A stretch of 43,288 bases of DNA from a bacterium (GTDB lineage Bacteria; Krumholzibacteriota; Krumholzibacteriia; LZORAL124-64-63). Location: positions 1 through 43,288 of the forward strand of contig JAHIYU010000098.1 in NCBI GenBank assembly GCA_018814885.1, written 5' to 3'. Shown here one piece after another: positions 17,809 to 26,642 of this stretch. Below the pieces are notes generated by a model. The model worked only from the letters and a program-made list of their open reading frames with translations, did no database searches and was not told the DNA's origin. Every line of letters starts with the position of its first letter. Within the stretch, counting starts at the first letter, position 1. A program made the translations under genes and the position numbers.

Positions 17809-19089
17809 CTACCACCATTTCTCCAGACCGGCCACAGAGACCGAGAGACGCCAGACGCGGTCCTGGCTGCCGTTCCTGGCCACGTCGCCCACCCAGGCAT
17901 GCGACAGGGCGATGTCGAGATGCCCGCTCCTGTCGCGGAAGGAGAATCCGGTGCCGGCCGACACGCGTTTCTCGATGATCTCCTCGCCGCCGACGAGATA
18001 GGGCCACTTGTGCAGCGAATATCCTACACGAAGCGGCAGATTCCTGCGACCCGCGCGGCGTTCGTAGGCCTCGGCGCGGTCGAAGCCGAAACCCAGGCGC
18101 CAGGCGTCGGCCATGACGTTTTCCCAGTCAGGGCGCCCGCGCAGTTTCGAGTAGGGCTGGCTCTCGTACTCGGCGCCGAAGCGCCAGCGGTCCGAGAGCG
18201 CCGCGGCCGCGCCCACGGCCCAGGAAGCGGGCATCTCGATCCGGTAGTCCTCCACGACGTTGCCGGGGATGCCCTGCATGTCCCGGGTGCGGATCACGTC
18301 CCATTCGTGCGCGGTCGTGAAGGCGGCGCCCACCGCCAGGCTGGGCAGCGGGTCCACGAGCAGCGACCACGTGGTCGACAGGCCGCTGAGTTCGTCCTCC
18401 AGTACTTCCGAGCTGGTCAGGAAGTAGTGGGTACCGTCGGTGGTGACCGGTTCGTCGAAGATGACGTTCACGCGCTCCCGCATGACGCCGCCGATCAGGT
18501 TGAGACTGGCGCCGAGCGACAGGCGCGGAGCGACGCGCCAGGACAAGCCGAGCGGGACCTGGAACTGGGTGCCCTCGCGCACGAAGAACTCCCGCGCGGC
18601 GTACGGGACGTGGGCGCCCAGAGGGTCCGCGGGATCGGGCAGCAGGAAGACGGTATCGAGCTGCCTGTCGTACTGGGTGCCGCGCAGGCCCTGGAAGCCG
18701 GCGCTCAGGACCAGCCGCCCCTCCGCGAACGGCGCCGCGGCCCGCAGGGTCGGCGTGCGCACCCTGTTCGTGTTGCGCGATGCCGCGCCGTCCTCGCTCC
18801 GCACCTTTTCCGCATAGCCGCTGACCACGATCACCATCTGCCGCAGGCCGGGCAGACCGGCGAGGCTGTGGAAGGACGGGATCAGCGTGTCGCTCTCGGC
18901 GAGCCCCCAACCGCCGCGTCCGTCGATGCGGGCGTCGCTGGAGCGGACATCGGCGCCGAGATTGGTCAGGGCGAAAGGGCTCTGCGCGAGGGACGCCGAG
19001 GCGGCGAGAACCGCCAGGACCGCCAGGGCGAACGCCAAGCTGCGTCCGCTCCCGTCCCCTCCCCGGGCGGCGCGCGTGAAGGAGCTCAT
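17809..19089 (-). CDS. Outer-membrane beta-barrel protein (FadL/OmpP1-like)
   Basis: 426 aa from the ATG at 19089, preceded by GGAGGT. The start overlaps the stop of the upstream lipoprotein gene as ATGA, so the two are translationally coupled. A signal peptide is visible (LAFALAVLAVLAAS, then SLAQ). The mature protein alternates hydrophobic and polar residues in many strands with Tyr/Trp/Phe at strand ends, and terminates in LEKWW, an aromatic C-terminus as expected of a barrel. Sections such as LSWRVAPRLSLGASLNLI and WAVGAAAALSDRWRFGAEY look like the FadL/OmpP1 or PorV-type transport barrels. The exact family and cargo are not clear. Confidence 0.7.
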   Translation of the reverse strand: MSSFTRAARGGDGSGRSLAFALAVLAVLAASASLAQSPFALTNLGADVRSSDARIDGRGGWGLAESDTLIPSFHSLAGLPGLRQMVIVVSGYAEKVRSEDGAASRNTNRVRTPTLRAAAPFAEGRLVLSAGFQGLRGTQYDRQLDTVFLLPDPADPLGAHVPYAAREFFVREGTQFQVPLGLSWRVAPRLSLGASLNLIGGVMRERVNVIFDEPVTTDGTHYFLTSSEVLEDELSGLSTTWSLLVDPLPSLAVGAAFTTAHEWDVIRTRDMQGIPGNVVEDYRIEMPASWAVGAAAALSDRWRFGAEYESQPYSKLRGRPDWENVMADAWRLGFGFDRAEAYERRAGRRNLPLRVGYSLHKWPYLVGGEEIIEKRVSAGTGFSFRDRSGHLDIALSHAWVGDVARNGSQDRVWRLSVSVAGLEKWW

Positions 19090-20453
19090 CGGGCACCTCC
19101 GCTGAACGGGGTGTAGGTGATCTCGAGATGTGGCGTCAGGAAGGGATGGTCGGTGCCGTGGAAGGCGTAGAGCGACAAGTAGAAATCCGGCGCGTAGTTC
19201 AGGGTCGTGGCGAACCCGGTGAACGGCTCGCCGGCCGTGACCAGGAAGACCGTGTCCGGGTCCAGCACGCCGTTGACGATGCGCTGCACCGTCGAGGTCA
19301 CGTCCCAGCCGACCCACTCGCTCTCCTCGAGAAGCAGGCCTTCCAGGTCCACGGCATACTGGCCGTCCACCACGGCGCCATCGTCCTCGAGATCCGCCAG
19401 CGTCACCGACGCGACGCCGTCGACCAGCGCCAGGGGGACCTGGTGCACGACCAGGGACTGGATCTGACCGTAGCTGCGGTCGAAATCGACGCCCAGACGG
19501 ACCACCGCGCGGTTGACGAAGACGTCGTCCGGCACCGACGAGAGATCGAAGGAGAAGTACGGCGAGAGCCGCAGATGGGTCCGCAAGACCACGTCCTCGG
19601 CCAGGTCCGCCGACGGCGTTTCCAGCGCGTGCAGGGTGGAGACGTCCGCGACCGGTGCGATGACGAGGATCTCGTCGAAGTAGGTGGTCTCGTCCACGCC
19701 GACGAGGGAGTCGGTGATGGCGATGGTGATCGACGGCCCGATGGTCGTGTCGTCGTCCTCCCGCTCGATCTCCTGGAAACCGCGGCCGTGCATGTCCATC
19801 GATCCGTATCCGATCAAACCCGCCACGTCGGAAGCTGGCCCTTCCCTGACGATGATTCCGTTGTGACCGTTCTCCAGCCAGTCCACGATCGTGGCCGGGT
19901 TGAAGTTCAAAAAGACGTTCGCGCCGGAGGTCGTCGCGTCGATCAGCAGCTGGTCGTAGTCCGGTTCCGGCCCCGGGTAGAGCGATGTGTCGAGAGGCTC
20001 GATGAGGTTGTAGACCTCGTAGTTCTTGTCGTATCCCTCCTGCTCGGCGACGGTGCCGCCGCCGAGGTCCGGGGCGTAGAACTTGAGACGGTACAGGTTC
20101 ATCCTGGCGTACTGGATGTTGTCCTCGCTGATGGTCAGCCAGTCCGGCACGCTGTCGGGCAGGGTCGAGAAATCGTACCGGATCAGCATGGAGGACGAGG
20201 CGGTGGCGCTGCTGCCGAAGTAGAGCACCTGGTTCTCGTCGTAGGGCACATCCTCGTCCTCGAGCGCCACGTGGCCCCGGGCCGTGGTCTCGTGCAGGAC
20301 CCGGGTCGTGGGGGCGTTCATCTGCAATTCGACGGGCACGCCGGCGCCGACCGGGTTGGCCTCGTCGCTGGTGCAGCCCGCAAGCGACAGGGCCGCGGCC
20401 AGGGCGAGCGCCGCCGCGGCGGCCGACCGGCTCGACTGGTTCATCTCGAACAT
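19086..20453 (-). CDS. Surface or periplasmic lipoprotein, DNRLRE-like
   Basis: 455 aa. The ATG at 20453 has GGAG seven bases upstream. A lipoprotein signal ends in the lipobox SLAG-C (about residue 27). The mature protein is rich in Asp, Val and Tyr and repeatedly shows the pattern 'RYDFSTLPD ... ARMNLYRL' and 'YFSFDLSSVPDDVFVNRAVVRL'. These resemble the DNRLRE-type beta domains in which carbohydrate-active and surface proteins present a conserved strand. The function is unknown. Its stop overlaps the start of the barrel gene, suggesting that the two products work together in the outer membrane. Confidence 0.65.
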   Translation of the reverse strand: MFEMNQSSRSAAAAALALAAALSLAGCTSDEANPVGAGVPVELQMNAPTTRVLHETTARGHVALEDEDVPYDENQVLYFGSSATASSSMLIRYDFSTLPDSVPDWLTISEDNIQYARMNLYRLKFYAPDLGGGTVAEQEGYDKNYEVYNLIEPLDTSLYPGPEPDYDQLLIDATTSGANVFLNFNPATIVDWLENGHNGIIVREGPASDVAGLIGYGSMDMHGRGFQEIEREDDDTTIGPSITIAITDSLVGVDETTYFDEILVIAPVADVSTLHALETPSADLAEDVVLRTHLRLSPYFSFDLSSVPDDVFVNRAVVRLGVDFDRSYGQIQSLVVHQVPLALVDGVASVTLADLEDDGAVVDGQYAVDLEGLLLEESEWVGWDVTSTVQRIVNGVLDPDTVFLVTAGEPFTGFATTLNYAPDFYLSLYAFHGTDHPFLTPHLEITYTPFSGGAR

Positions 20454-20489
20454 CCGTTCTCCTCGTGTAAAGAACCGAACCGACGCATA

Positions 20490-20942
20490 CTAGGGCGCGT
20501 CCGGTCGGTCGTCAAGGCGCTCCCCGCCGGTGTCGGCGCCGCCGGCGGCGCGCGCCGACATGCTCACGCGCGAAAAGCCGCTCTCCTTGATCATGTCCAT
20601 CAGGCGCACCACCCGCCCGAACTCCGTATGCGTGTCCGAGCGCAGCACGATGTTGTTCTCCCCGCCCTCGGCCAGCCGTTGCCGGAGCGCGGACACGATC
20701 TCGTCCTCGCCCAGCCGCCTGTCCTCGAGATAGATCGCCCCGTCGCTGGTCAGGTAGAGGACGGCCGGCCCCGCCATGACCGGCTCCGCCGAGGTGGAGC
20801 TCGGCAGTTCCAGCTCGATGGCCGGCTGATGCTTGAAGGTCGAGGTCACCAGGAAGAAGATCAGCAGCAGGAACATCACGTCGATCAGCGACGTGACGTT
20901 GATGATCAGGCGGTTGCCCCTGCGCGGAGGCGCGAACTGCAT
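20490..20942 (-). CDS. exbD: Biopolymer transport protein ExbD/TolR family
   Basis: 150 aa, usual family length. One N-terminal membrane helix (about residues 12-36) contains the proton-path aspartate D21 in the sequence TSLIDVMFLLLIFF. It is followed by a periplasmic domain (LTSDGAIYLEDRRL ... IVLRSDTHTEFGRVVRLMD). With ExbB it forms the proton-driven motor that energises TonB. Its ATG lies one base after the exbB stop. Whether the system is TonB- or Tol-type cannot be settled from sequence alone; a TonB-like gene sits at the head of the same run. Confidence 0.93.
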   Translation of the reverse strand: MQFAPPRRGNRLIINVTSLIDVMFLLLIFFLVTSTFKHQPAIELELPSSTSAEPVMAGPAVLYLTSDGAIYLEDRRLGEDEIVSALRQRLAEGGENNIVLRSDTHTEFGRVVRLMDMIKESGFSRVSMSARAAGGADTGGERLDDRPDAP

Positions 20943-20943
20943 C

Positions 20944-21585
20944 TCAGTCCTCCCCGCCGGCGGCGGACCGGCCCCTGCGGAGGGTGCGTTCGCGTAGGTG
21001 GCCCAGGATCTGCGAGGCGTAGCGCTCCAGGTCGAAGATGATGGCGTCGGCCCGCCCCTGCAGCCAGTGGTGCCCCACCAGCGCCGGGATGCCGATGATC
21101 AGCCCGGCGGCGGTCGTCACCATGGCCTCGGAGATGCCGCCGGAAAGCTGCTCCGGGTTGCCCAGCCCGATGGTGGAGATGGCGGCGAAGACGCGGATCA
21201 TGCCCGTCACCGTGCCGAGCAGCCCCAGCAGGGGCGCCACCGCCGCGACGATCTCGAGGATGTTCAGGTTGCGCACCAGCCGGACCGCTTCCTGGCGCCC
21301 GGTCTCCTGGAGCACGTCGCGCACGATCTGCCACTCGTAGTCGGCGTGGTCCAGTCCGGCGCGCACCACGTTGGCGAAGGGCCCGGGGTTGCGGTCGATG
21401 ATGGCATAGGCGATGTCGTGGCTGTCGCTCGCGGGCAGGGTCTCCACCGCCTCGGCGACCTCGGGGAAGATGATCTTGTGACGTCGCAGGGCGAAGAGCC
21501 GCTCCAGGAAGATCGTCAGGCCGATCAGGGAGCACAGCCCCAGCGGAATCATCATCACGTTGCCGGCGCGGATCAATTCCCACAT
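20944..21585 (-). CDS. exbB: MotA/TolQ/ExbB proton channel protein
   Basis: 213 aa. It has three membrane helices: an N-terminal one (about 8-26, VMMIPLGLCSLIGLTIFLE) and two in the conserved C-terminal half. The family core is AAVAPLLGLLGTVTGMIRVF, followed by a second helix GISEAMVTTAAGLIIGIPAL with the conserved TTAAGL. It forms the stator of the TonB motor with ExbD. It lies 51 bp downstream of the tonB-like gene and one base upstream of exbD. Confidence 0.94.
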   Translation of the reverse strand: MWELIRAGNVMMIPLGLCSLIGLTIFLERLFALRRHKIIFPEVAEAVETLPASDSHDIAYAIIDRNPGPFANVVRAGLDHADYEWQIVRDVLQETGRQEAVRLVRNLNILEIVAAVAPLLGLLGTVTGMIRVFAAISTIGLGNPEQLSGGISEAMVTTAAGLIIGIPALVGHHWLQGRADAIIFDLERYASQILGHLRERTLRRGRSAAGGED

Positions 21586-21636
21586 CTCGCGTCATTCCTT
21601 CGCTGGTTGCGTATCGTGATCACGGGCGCCGCGCTC

Positions 21637-22665
21637 TCAGCGCGCCGAGTAGATCAGCTTCACTGTCATCACGAGCTTCGGGTCCGGGAAGTGGCTCGGC
21701 AGGGGCGCCAGCGGCGCCGTGGCCCGCATGGCCGCCAGGCTCGCCCGGTGCAGGGACTCGTGCCCTTTCTCTTCGATCACGGTCAGCTCGCTCAGGCTGC
21801 CGTTCGGCTGGACGACCAGCTTGAGCACCGTCACGCCGTCGATCACGCCCAGGTGCGTGTAGGCGTAGGGCGGTATCCAGTTGGGCAGGAAATCGCGCTT
21901 GAACCGCTCCAGCCAGGGCGCGAAATCCCACTCGACCGTGCTCAGGGCGAAATCCCCGAACTGGATCAGGTCGCCGGCATCCAGACTGACAGACTCCTGG
22001 TCGTAGTCGAAACCCCGGTCGCCGGGACGGCCCTGGGTCCGCTCCAGGATGGACGGGAACGACTGCGCCAGCAGGTCGGCCAGCTCCGCGGTCGTCTGCG
22101 GCCGCTCGCCATCCGCCCCGTCGTGCGTCGGCTCGGCCGGCTCGGCGCCTTCGACCAGATCCTCGCCCTCCCGCAGGACGGGATCGGAACCGGGCCGGGG
22201 CTGCACGCCGCCCGGGGCGCCGCCAGAGTCTCCCGCAGCGCCCTGTTCTGCGGCTGCTTCGGCCGGCACGGGCATCACGACCACGCCGCCCGGACTGCCG
22301 CCGGCATCACGGCTGATCGCCACCTGCGACAGGTCGCCTGTCGACTCCGCCCGAGGCGAGGCGTTCGCTTCGCCCCCGGGCGTCATGTCGGCGGCGCGGC
22401 TGTTGCGCAAGGCCAGGAAATCGGGATTCGCGGGGGGTTCCGGTATCTCCTGACTCTCCGGCACCGAGGTATAGGTCCGCGGCAGGACGGCGGCGTCCGG
22501 CGGCGACTCGTCCAGCAACACCACCTCGACCACATCGGCCGTCTTTTCAGGCAAAGGCGGACGGGAGGAACCGACCATATCGTAATTCCAGGTCGCGGCA
22601 ACCAGCAGCAGGTGCAGGAGCAGGGCGGCCAGGAAGGCGCGGACTGTTGTGCGGCGCTGGGGCAC
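21637..22665 (-). CDS. TonB-like energy transducer
   Basis: 342 aa, GTG start at 22665 with AAGGAG well placed. An N-terminal membrane helix (about residues 10-26, AFLAALLLHLLLVAATW) is followed by a long Pro/Gly/Ala/Glu-rich periplasmic linker (about 40-190). A C-terminal domain (about 235-342) shows the TonB/TolA C-terminal pattern: WIPPYAYTHLGVIDGVTVLKL split as WIPPYAYT and VIDGVTVLKLVVQPNGSL, then ASLAAMRATAPLAPLP. It transmits the ExbBD proton motive force to outer-membrane receptors. No TonB-dependent receptor is in this window. It heads a run tonB-exbB-exbD-lipoprotein-barrel. Confidence 0.8.
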   Translation of the reverse strand: MPQRRTTVRAFLAALLLHLLLVAATWNYDMVGSSRPPLPEKTADVVEVVLLDESPPDAAVLPRTYTSVPESQEIPEPPANPDFLALRNSRAADMTPGGEANASPRAESTGDLSQVAISRDAGGSPGGVVVMPVPAEAAAEQGAAGDSGGAPGGVQPRPGSDPVLREGEDLVEGAEPAEPTHDGADGERPQTTAELADLLAQSFPSILERTQGRPGDRGFDYDQESVSLDAGDLIQFGDFALSTVEWDFAPWLERFKRDFLPNWIPPYAYTHLGVIDGVTVLKLVVQPNGSLSELTVIEEKGHESLHRASLAAMRATAPLAPLPSHFPDPKLVMTVKLIYSAR

Positions 22666-22673
22666 GGTTCTCC

Positions 22674-22702
22674 TTGACGCTCTCGGGCTCCAACCGGATT
22701 CT
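22674..22702 (+). promoter_or_regulatory. Weak candidate promoter of murB
   Basis: Plus strand TTGACG (22674-22679), 17-bp spacer, GATTCT (22697-22702), 35 bp before the murB ATG. The -35 is good and the -10 poor. It overlaps the ribosome-binding region of the divergent tonB-like gene. Confidence 0.35.
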
Positions 22703-22736
22703 CAAGCCGTCTCTCTCACCCAGGAAAGGTAACACA

Positions 22737-23723
22737 ATGCACCGACATGTCCCGCCTGACAACCGTGGAAAGGACACGGCACGGATCGCCGAGGCCATCC
22801 AGGCGATCGCCGCTCGTCACGGCGATCGGATGGGCCTGGACGTCCCCCTGAGTCGCATGACGACCTTGCGCATAGGCGGACCGGCGCTGGCGATCTGCCG
22901 CCTGCATACTCCAGAGGACGCGCGTCGGTTCCTGGAAAACGCTCGGGAGAGGGATATTCCTGTGGTTTTCCTGGGCGGCGGCAGCAACGTGCTGGCGGAT
23001 GACGCGGGGTTCCAGGGCCTGGTCATGCACGTCGCGACGACCGACCTGGTGATCCGCGGCGACACGGTCCGGGCGGGGGCCGGCCTGGGATTCGACGCGC
23101 TGGTGACGGCCTCGCTGGAGGCGGGGCTCGCAGGCCTCGAATTCGCCTCGGGCATCCCCGGCACCCTCGGCGGAGCGCTGGTCGGCAACGCGGGATGCTA
23201 CGGCCACGAGATCAGCGAGTTTCTCGTGGAAGCCACGATCCTGCGGGCGGACGGCCGGGTGGAGACGGTGGGGCCCGAAGACTTCGCCTTCGCCTACCGG
23301 CACACGGCCTACAAGGACCGCAGCGATCTGGTGCTCGACGCCGTGCTGCGCCTGCGGCGCGGGGACACGGCGGCGGCCGGCGAGACCCGCCTCGGGATCA
23401 TCGCCGAACGGAGGCGCAAGCATCCGGTCGATCTCCCCTGTGCCGGCAGCTATTTCAGGAACCTGCCGCCTGACTCCCCGGGGGGCCGCCGGCGCGCCGC
23501 CGGCTCCCTGCTGGACCAGATCGGTGCCCGGGAGATGCGGGAGGGCGACGCGGCGGTCTTCGCGCGCCACGCCAACATCATCGTGAATCTGGGCGAGGCC
23601 GCGAGCCGGGACGTGCTGACCCTGGCGGAGCGCATGAGAGCGGCTGTCGCCGAGCGTTTCGGGGTCCGGCTCCGGGAAGAAGTGCGCCATCTGACGCGTT
23701 TCGGCTGGCAAACAGGGGCGTGA
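22737..23723 (+). CDS. murB: UDP-N-acetylenolpyruvoylglucosamine reductase MurB
   Basis: FAD-dependent, NADPH-using enzyme of peptidoglycan precursor synthesis, cytoplasmic. 328 aa from the ATG at 22737 (AGGAAAGG upstream); the in-frame extension to 22647 overlaps the divergent tonB gene and is rejected. FAD-binding signatures are GGGSNVL and GIPGTLGGALVGNAGCYG. The catalytic serine is S238 in CAGSYFRN. The C-terminal HANIIVNLGEA matches the usual HAGFIVN region. The family's typical 'MNAGAYG' appears as 'GNAGCYG', a conservative change. It stands alone between divergent and plus-strand envelope genes rather than in an mra/mur cluster. Confidence 0.95.
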   Translation: MHRHVPPDNRGKDTARIAEAIQAIAARHGDRMGLDVPLSRMTTLRIGGPALAICRLHTPEDARRFLENARERDIPVVFLGGGSNVLADDAGFQGLVMHVATTDLVIRGDTVRAGAGLGFDALVTASLEAGLAGLEFASGIPGTLGGALVGNAGCYGHEISEFLVEATILRADGRVETVGPEDFAFAYRHTAYKDRSDLVLDAVLRLRRGDTAAAGETRLGIIAERRRKHPVDLPCAGSYFRNLPPDSPGGRRRAAGSLLDQIGAREMREGDAAVFARHANIIVNLGEAASRDVLTLAERMRAAVAERFGVRLREEVRHLTRFGWQTGA

Positions 23724-23755
23724 ACGGTGTATTATCGGCGGACGAGGGTTTCGTA

Positions 23756-23789
23756 TTGACACTCAGGGCCCAACGCCTGTAATTATAAT
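23756..23789 (+). promoter_or_regulatory. Candidate promoter of the outer-membrane protein gene
   Basis: Consensus -35 TTGACA (23756-23761). The -10 could be TAATTA after 18 bp (23780-23785) or the perfect TATAAT at 23784-23789, which is 22 bp away and so less likely with that -35. The ATG follows about 40 bp later. Confidence 0.6.
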
Positions 23790-23827
23790 CGATTGGACGA
23801 TCAGCTAAGCAGGACAGGAGTCGACCC

Positions 23828-24748
23828 ATGTCCCGGACCTACTTCGTGATCTTCTGGTGCCTCGTCGTGGCGGGCGCATCAGCGGCCCTGGCTCAGAAAC
23901 CCGCCGAGACGAACGAGAAGACATACAACCTGCTGCATACCACGCTCGAGGAGCAACAGGCGGTCAGAGCCGAGGAGGAGAATGTCCCCACCTACGTGCC
24001 GGTCATCCCGGAACGCAACATGGAGCTCACCCTCACGCTCGGCTTCTGGCAGATCAACCAGGAAATCCTCGCTGCGGACGGCATCATCTACAAGTACACG
24101 GACAAGACCACGTACTTCGGCGACGTCAGTCTGAGCGGTCAAGCCGCCTTCCACCCCCAGTTGCGCCTGAACTACAATCTCCTGCCCTGGTTCTCCCTGG
24201 AACCCGTGGTGGGCTTCTCGGTCTCGGAATACCGGGCCAGGATCGCCAATGCCCTGTCCCTGTCGAACCAGGCCTTCGGCGAGGAAGAGAACCTGCCCAT
24301 GCCCGTGGACGAGATCGGCGAATTCGACGCCGAGAACCGCTCCTGCATCACGCTCAGCACGGGCATGAACGCGGTCTTCTATCCACGCGACTACGGCAAC
24401 TTCGGCAAGGGCCGCTGGCATCCCTACCTGCAGGGGGGCGCCCACCACACCTGGATGACCCTCAACTCCGACTACACGGACGCGCCCGCCAAGATGTGGG
24501 ACCTCTCGGGCGGCGTCGGCATGCGGATCATCGCCGACGACCTGATCAGCGTGCGGATGGAGGTCATGTACCACCACATGACCGTGGACTTCGAGCCCGG
24601 CAGAGCCTTCGCCGTACGGGACGAGGGCAACACGCGCATCCCCGTCACCCGGTGGGTCGAAGGCGAAGGCCAGGTGAGCGTCGCCGATTACGACGCCCAT
24701 ACCCTGGACACCTTCAGCTGGGCCGTCGGATTCACCGCGGATTTCTAG
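23828..24748 (+). CDS. Predicted outer-membrane beta-barrel protein
   Basis: 306 aa, family not recognised. ATG at 23828 with GGAG eight bases upstream. Signal peptide about residues 1-22 (YFVIFWCLVVAGASAALAQ). The mature protein has alternating strands with paired aromatic residues (LTLTLGFWQINQEI, LRLNYNLLPWFSLEPVVGFSV, WHPYLQGGAHHTWMTLN, ISVRMEVMYHHMTVDF) and ends in FSWAVGFTADF with a C-terminal Phe, the classic barrel signal. The general look resembles OmpW/OmpA-like eight-strand barrels, but no diagnostic motif is visible. It has its own promoter and terminator, so it is monocistronic. Confidence 0.65.
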   Translation: MSRTYFVIFWCLVVAGASAALAQKPAETNEKTYNLLHTTLEEQQAVRAEEENVPTYVPVIPERNMELTLTLGFWQINQEILAADGIIYKYTDKTTYFGDVSLSGQAAFHPQLRLNYNLLPWFSLEPVVGFSVSEYRARIANALSLSNQAFGEEENLPMPVDEIGEFDAENRSCITLSTGMNAVFYPRDYGNFGKGRWHPYLQGGAHHTWMTLNSDYTDAPAKMWDLSGGVGMRIIADDLISVRMEVMYHHMTVDFEPGRAFAVRDEGNTRIPVTRWVEGEGQVSVADYDAHTLDTFSWAVGFTADF

Positions 24749-24767
24749 CAGGCTCCCGCACCGGAGC

Positions 24768-24795
24768 GGCGGCCCAGGCGGCCGCCCCTTTTTCT
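24768..24795 (+). terminator. Rho-independent terminator after the outer-membrane protein gene
   Basis: Stem GGCGGCC (24768-24774), loop CAGGC, GGCCGCC (24780-24786), then CCTTTTTCTT. It lies 20 bp after the stop codon and faces the convergent comM gene. Confidence 0.85.
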
Positions 24796-24807
24796 TGTCG
24801 CCCCGAC

Positions 24808-26352
24808 TCACCTGCGCGACAACGTCGGCAGGGCCTCTCTCCTGAATGACAGGGCTTCCGCCACATCCGACCTCCTGACGCGATGGCGCCCGGCCAGGGC
24901 CGCCACGGTATGCGCCACGCGGGCTGTACGTATCAGGGACCGGATTGACAGGCCCAGCGACCGTTTCGCCCGATCGAGATAATCCGCGCTGTCGCGGTCC
25001 AGCCAGCGCCGGCATTCCGACAGCTCCGGCGAGCGCCTGGAGCCGCCCGCGGCCCCCGAGATGCGGTTCAGCCGCGCGTACGCCGTCGTCACCTGCGACC
25101 GGGCCTCCTCCCAGAGGGCGCTCACAGCCCGCGGCTCCACCACACCGTCATGCAACGTCCAGTCGGCCGCCTCCTCCATCTCGACGAAGAGGTCGATGCG
25201 ATCCAGCAGGGGGCCCGACAGCCGATTCCCGTAACGCGCCCGCGCGCTGGCCGTGCAGCAGCAGGCGCGGCGACTGCTCCCGAAGGAACCGCACCGGCAG
25301 GGATTCATGGCCCCCAGGAACTGGAAGTTTGCGGGCCAGAACCGCGCGCCCGGTCCGCGGGACACCGCCACGCGCCCTTCCTCCAGCGGCTCGCGCAGGG
25401 CATCCAGGACGGCCGGGGCGAACTCGGCCAGCTCGTCCAGGAAGAGGGCGCCATGATGTGCGAGCGTGACTTCGCCCGCCCGCAGGCCTGCCCCACCGCC
25501 GATCAGGCCGGCCCGCGTCACCGTGTGGTGGGGCGCCCGGAAGGGCCTCTCCCCGCAAAGATGCGCCCTGCGCGCCAGGCCCGCGGCTCCCTGGATGCGT
25601 GTGACCTCCACGGCCTCTTCGCAGGAGCAGGCGGGCGTCAGGGCGCCGATCGTCCGGCACAGACGCGTCTTGCCGGTTCCGGGGGGACCCACCAGCAGGG
25701 TGTCGTGCCTTCCGGCCGCGGCCAGGACGGCCAGGCGCCGCGCCGCCGGGGCGGACAGGGCGAAGAAGCTCACGGCTTCCCGGGGAGCCTCCGGCGCCCG
25801 TCTGGGTTCGTCGGCGTCCTCGCACTCGCGCAACCCCGCGCCGGTGCGATGCCAGGCGACGACGTCGGCGAGGTGGTCGGCCCCCAGCACGGTGATGCCG
25901 GGCACCAGACGCGCCTGCCAGGCCTGGACTCCCGGCACGACGAAAACGCTGGCGCCGCGCCCGGCGGCGGCGGTCACGATCGACAGCAAGCCGCGCACGG
26001 GACGCAGCTCGCCGTTCAGGGACAGCTCACCCAGCAGCACGGCATCGCGACGGACCGGCGGCGGCGGATCGTCCCGGGAGCAGGCGCTGATGCCGACGGC
26101 GATGGCCACGTCCACCGCCGCACCCTGTTTCTGGACGTCAGCCGGGGCCAGGTTCACGGTCACGCGGCCCGACGGCCAGGACAAGCCGCTGTTGCGCATG
26201 GCCGACAGGACCCGCTCGCGGCTCTCGCGCAACGTGGTTCCCGGCAAACCCACGATCTGGAACGTGGGCAGCCCGCGGCGCACGTCGACCTCCACCGTCA
26301 CGTCGTAGCCGTCGATCCCGTAGACGGCGCCGCTATGTACGCGCTGGACCAT
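24808..26352 (-). CDS. comM: YifB/ComM family Mg-chelatase-like AAA+ ATPase
   Basis: 514 aa from the ATG at 26352, with GGGGAGG five bases upstream; the longer frame to 26460 has no ribosome site. The N-terminal ChlI-type domain (about 1-170) carries GLPTFQIVGLPG and VTVNLAPADVQKQG. The AAA+ core follows with Walker A GPPGTGKT, the FRAPHHT segment, Walker B GALFLDELAEF and GAMNPCRCGSFG, the Cys-rich signature of this family. A C-terminal Mg-chelatase lid ends it. Family members remodel DNA as hexameric helicases; ComM in Vibrio and Acinetobacter promotes branch migration in natural transformation. No other competence gene is in the window, so the role here is inferred from family only. Confidence 0.93.
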   Translation of the reverse strand: MVQRVHSGAVYGIDGYDVTVEVDVRRGLPTFQIVGLPGTTLRESRERVLSAMRNSGLSWPSGRVTVNLAPADVQKQGAAVDVAIAVGISACSRDDPPPPVRRDAVLLGELSLNGELRPVRGLLSIVTAAAGRGASVFVVPGVQAWQARLVPGITVLGADHLADVVAWHRTGAGLRECEDADEPRRAPEAPREAVSFFALSAPAARRLAVLAAAGRHDTLLVGPPGTGKTRLCRTIGALTPACSCEEAVEVTRIQGAAGLARRAHLCGERPFRAPHHTVTRAGLIGGGAGLRAGEVTLAHHGALFLDELAEFAPAVLDALREPLEEGRVAVSRGPGARFWPANFQFLGAMNPCRCGSFGSSRRACCCTASARARYGNRLSGPLLDRIDLFVEMEEAADWTLHDGVVEPRAVSALWEEARSQVTTAYARLNRISGAAGGSRRSPELSECRRWLDRDSADYLDRAKRSLGLSIRSLIRTARVAHTVAALAGRHRVRRSDVAEALSFRREALPTLSRR

Positions 26353-26586
26353 CCCGTCCTCCCCGCTGCGGGTTGCAAGCGCCCCGCCGCTGCCGGATCC
26401 ATGCCACGCGCGTCGACAGACGGACGGACGGACGCAGACGCGCGCCTGGCCTCCCTGCAACGGACACCGTGATCCGGAGGTTGGCTCGGGTGCGTCAACG
26501 CGTGGCGACGGCGGCCGGACTGCGGGAAGTCCGCCAGTGACGCGCGCCGCTGCCGGGGACGGCTGCCGGGGGGATCGTCATGGCCC

Positions 26587-26621
26587 GAAAAGAGGGAACC
26601 CCCCTGCCGGGGGGTTCCCTC
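26587..26621 (-). terminator. Rho-independent terminator of the small secreted protein pair
   Basis: Minus strand perfect 13-bp stem GAGGGAACCCCCC / GGGGGGTTCCCTC (arms 26621-26609 and 26604-26592), loop GGCA, followed by TTTT. It starts 21 bp after the stop at 26643. The remaining 230 bp up to comM holds nothing I can recognise. Confidence 0.9.
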
Positions 26622-26642
26622 GTCCATGCTAGGTATCGCGAA

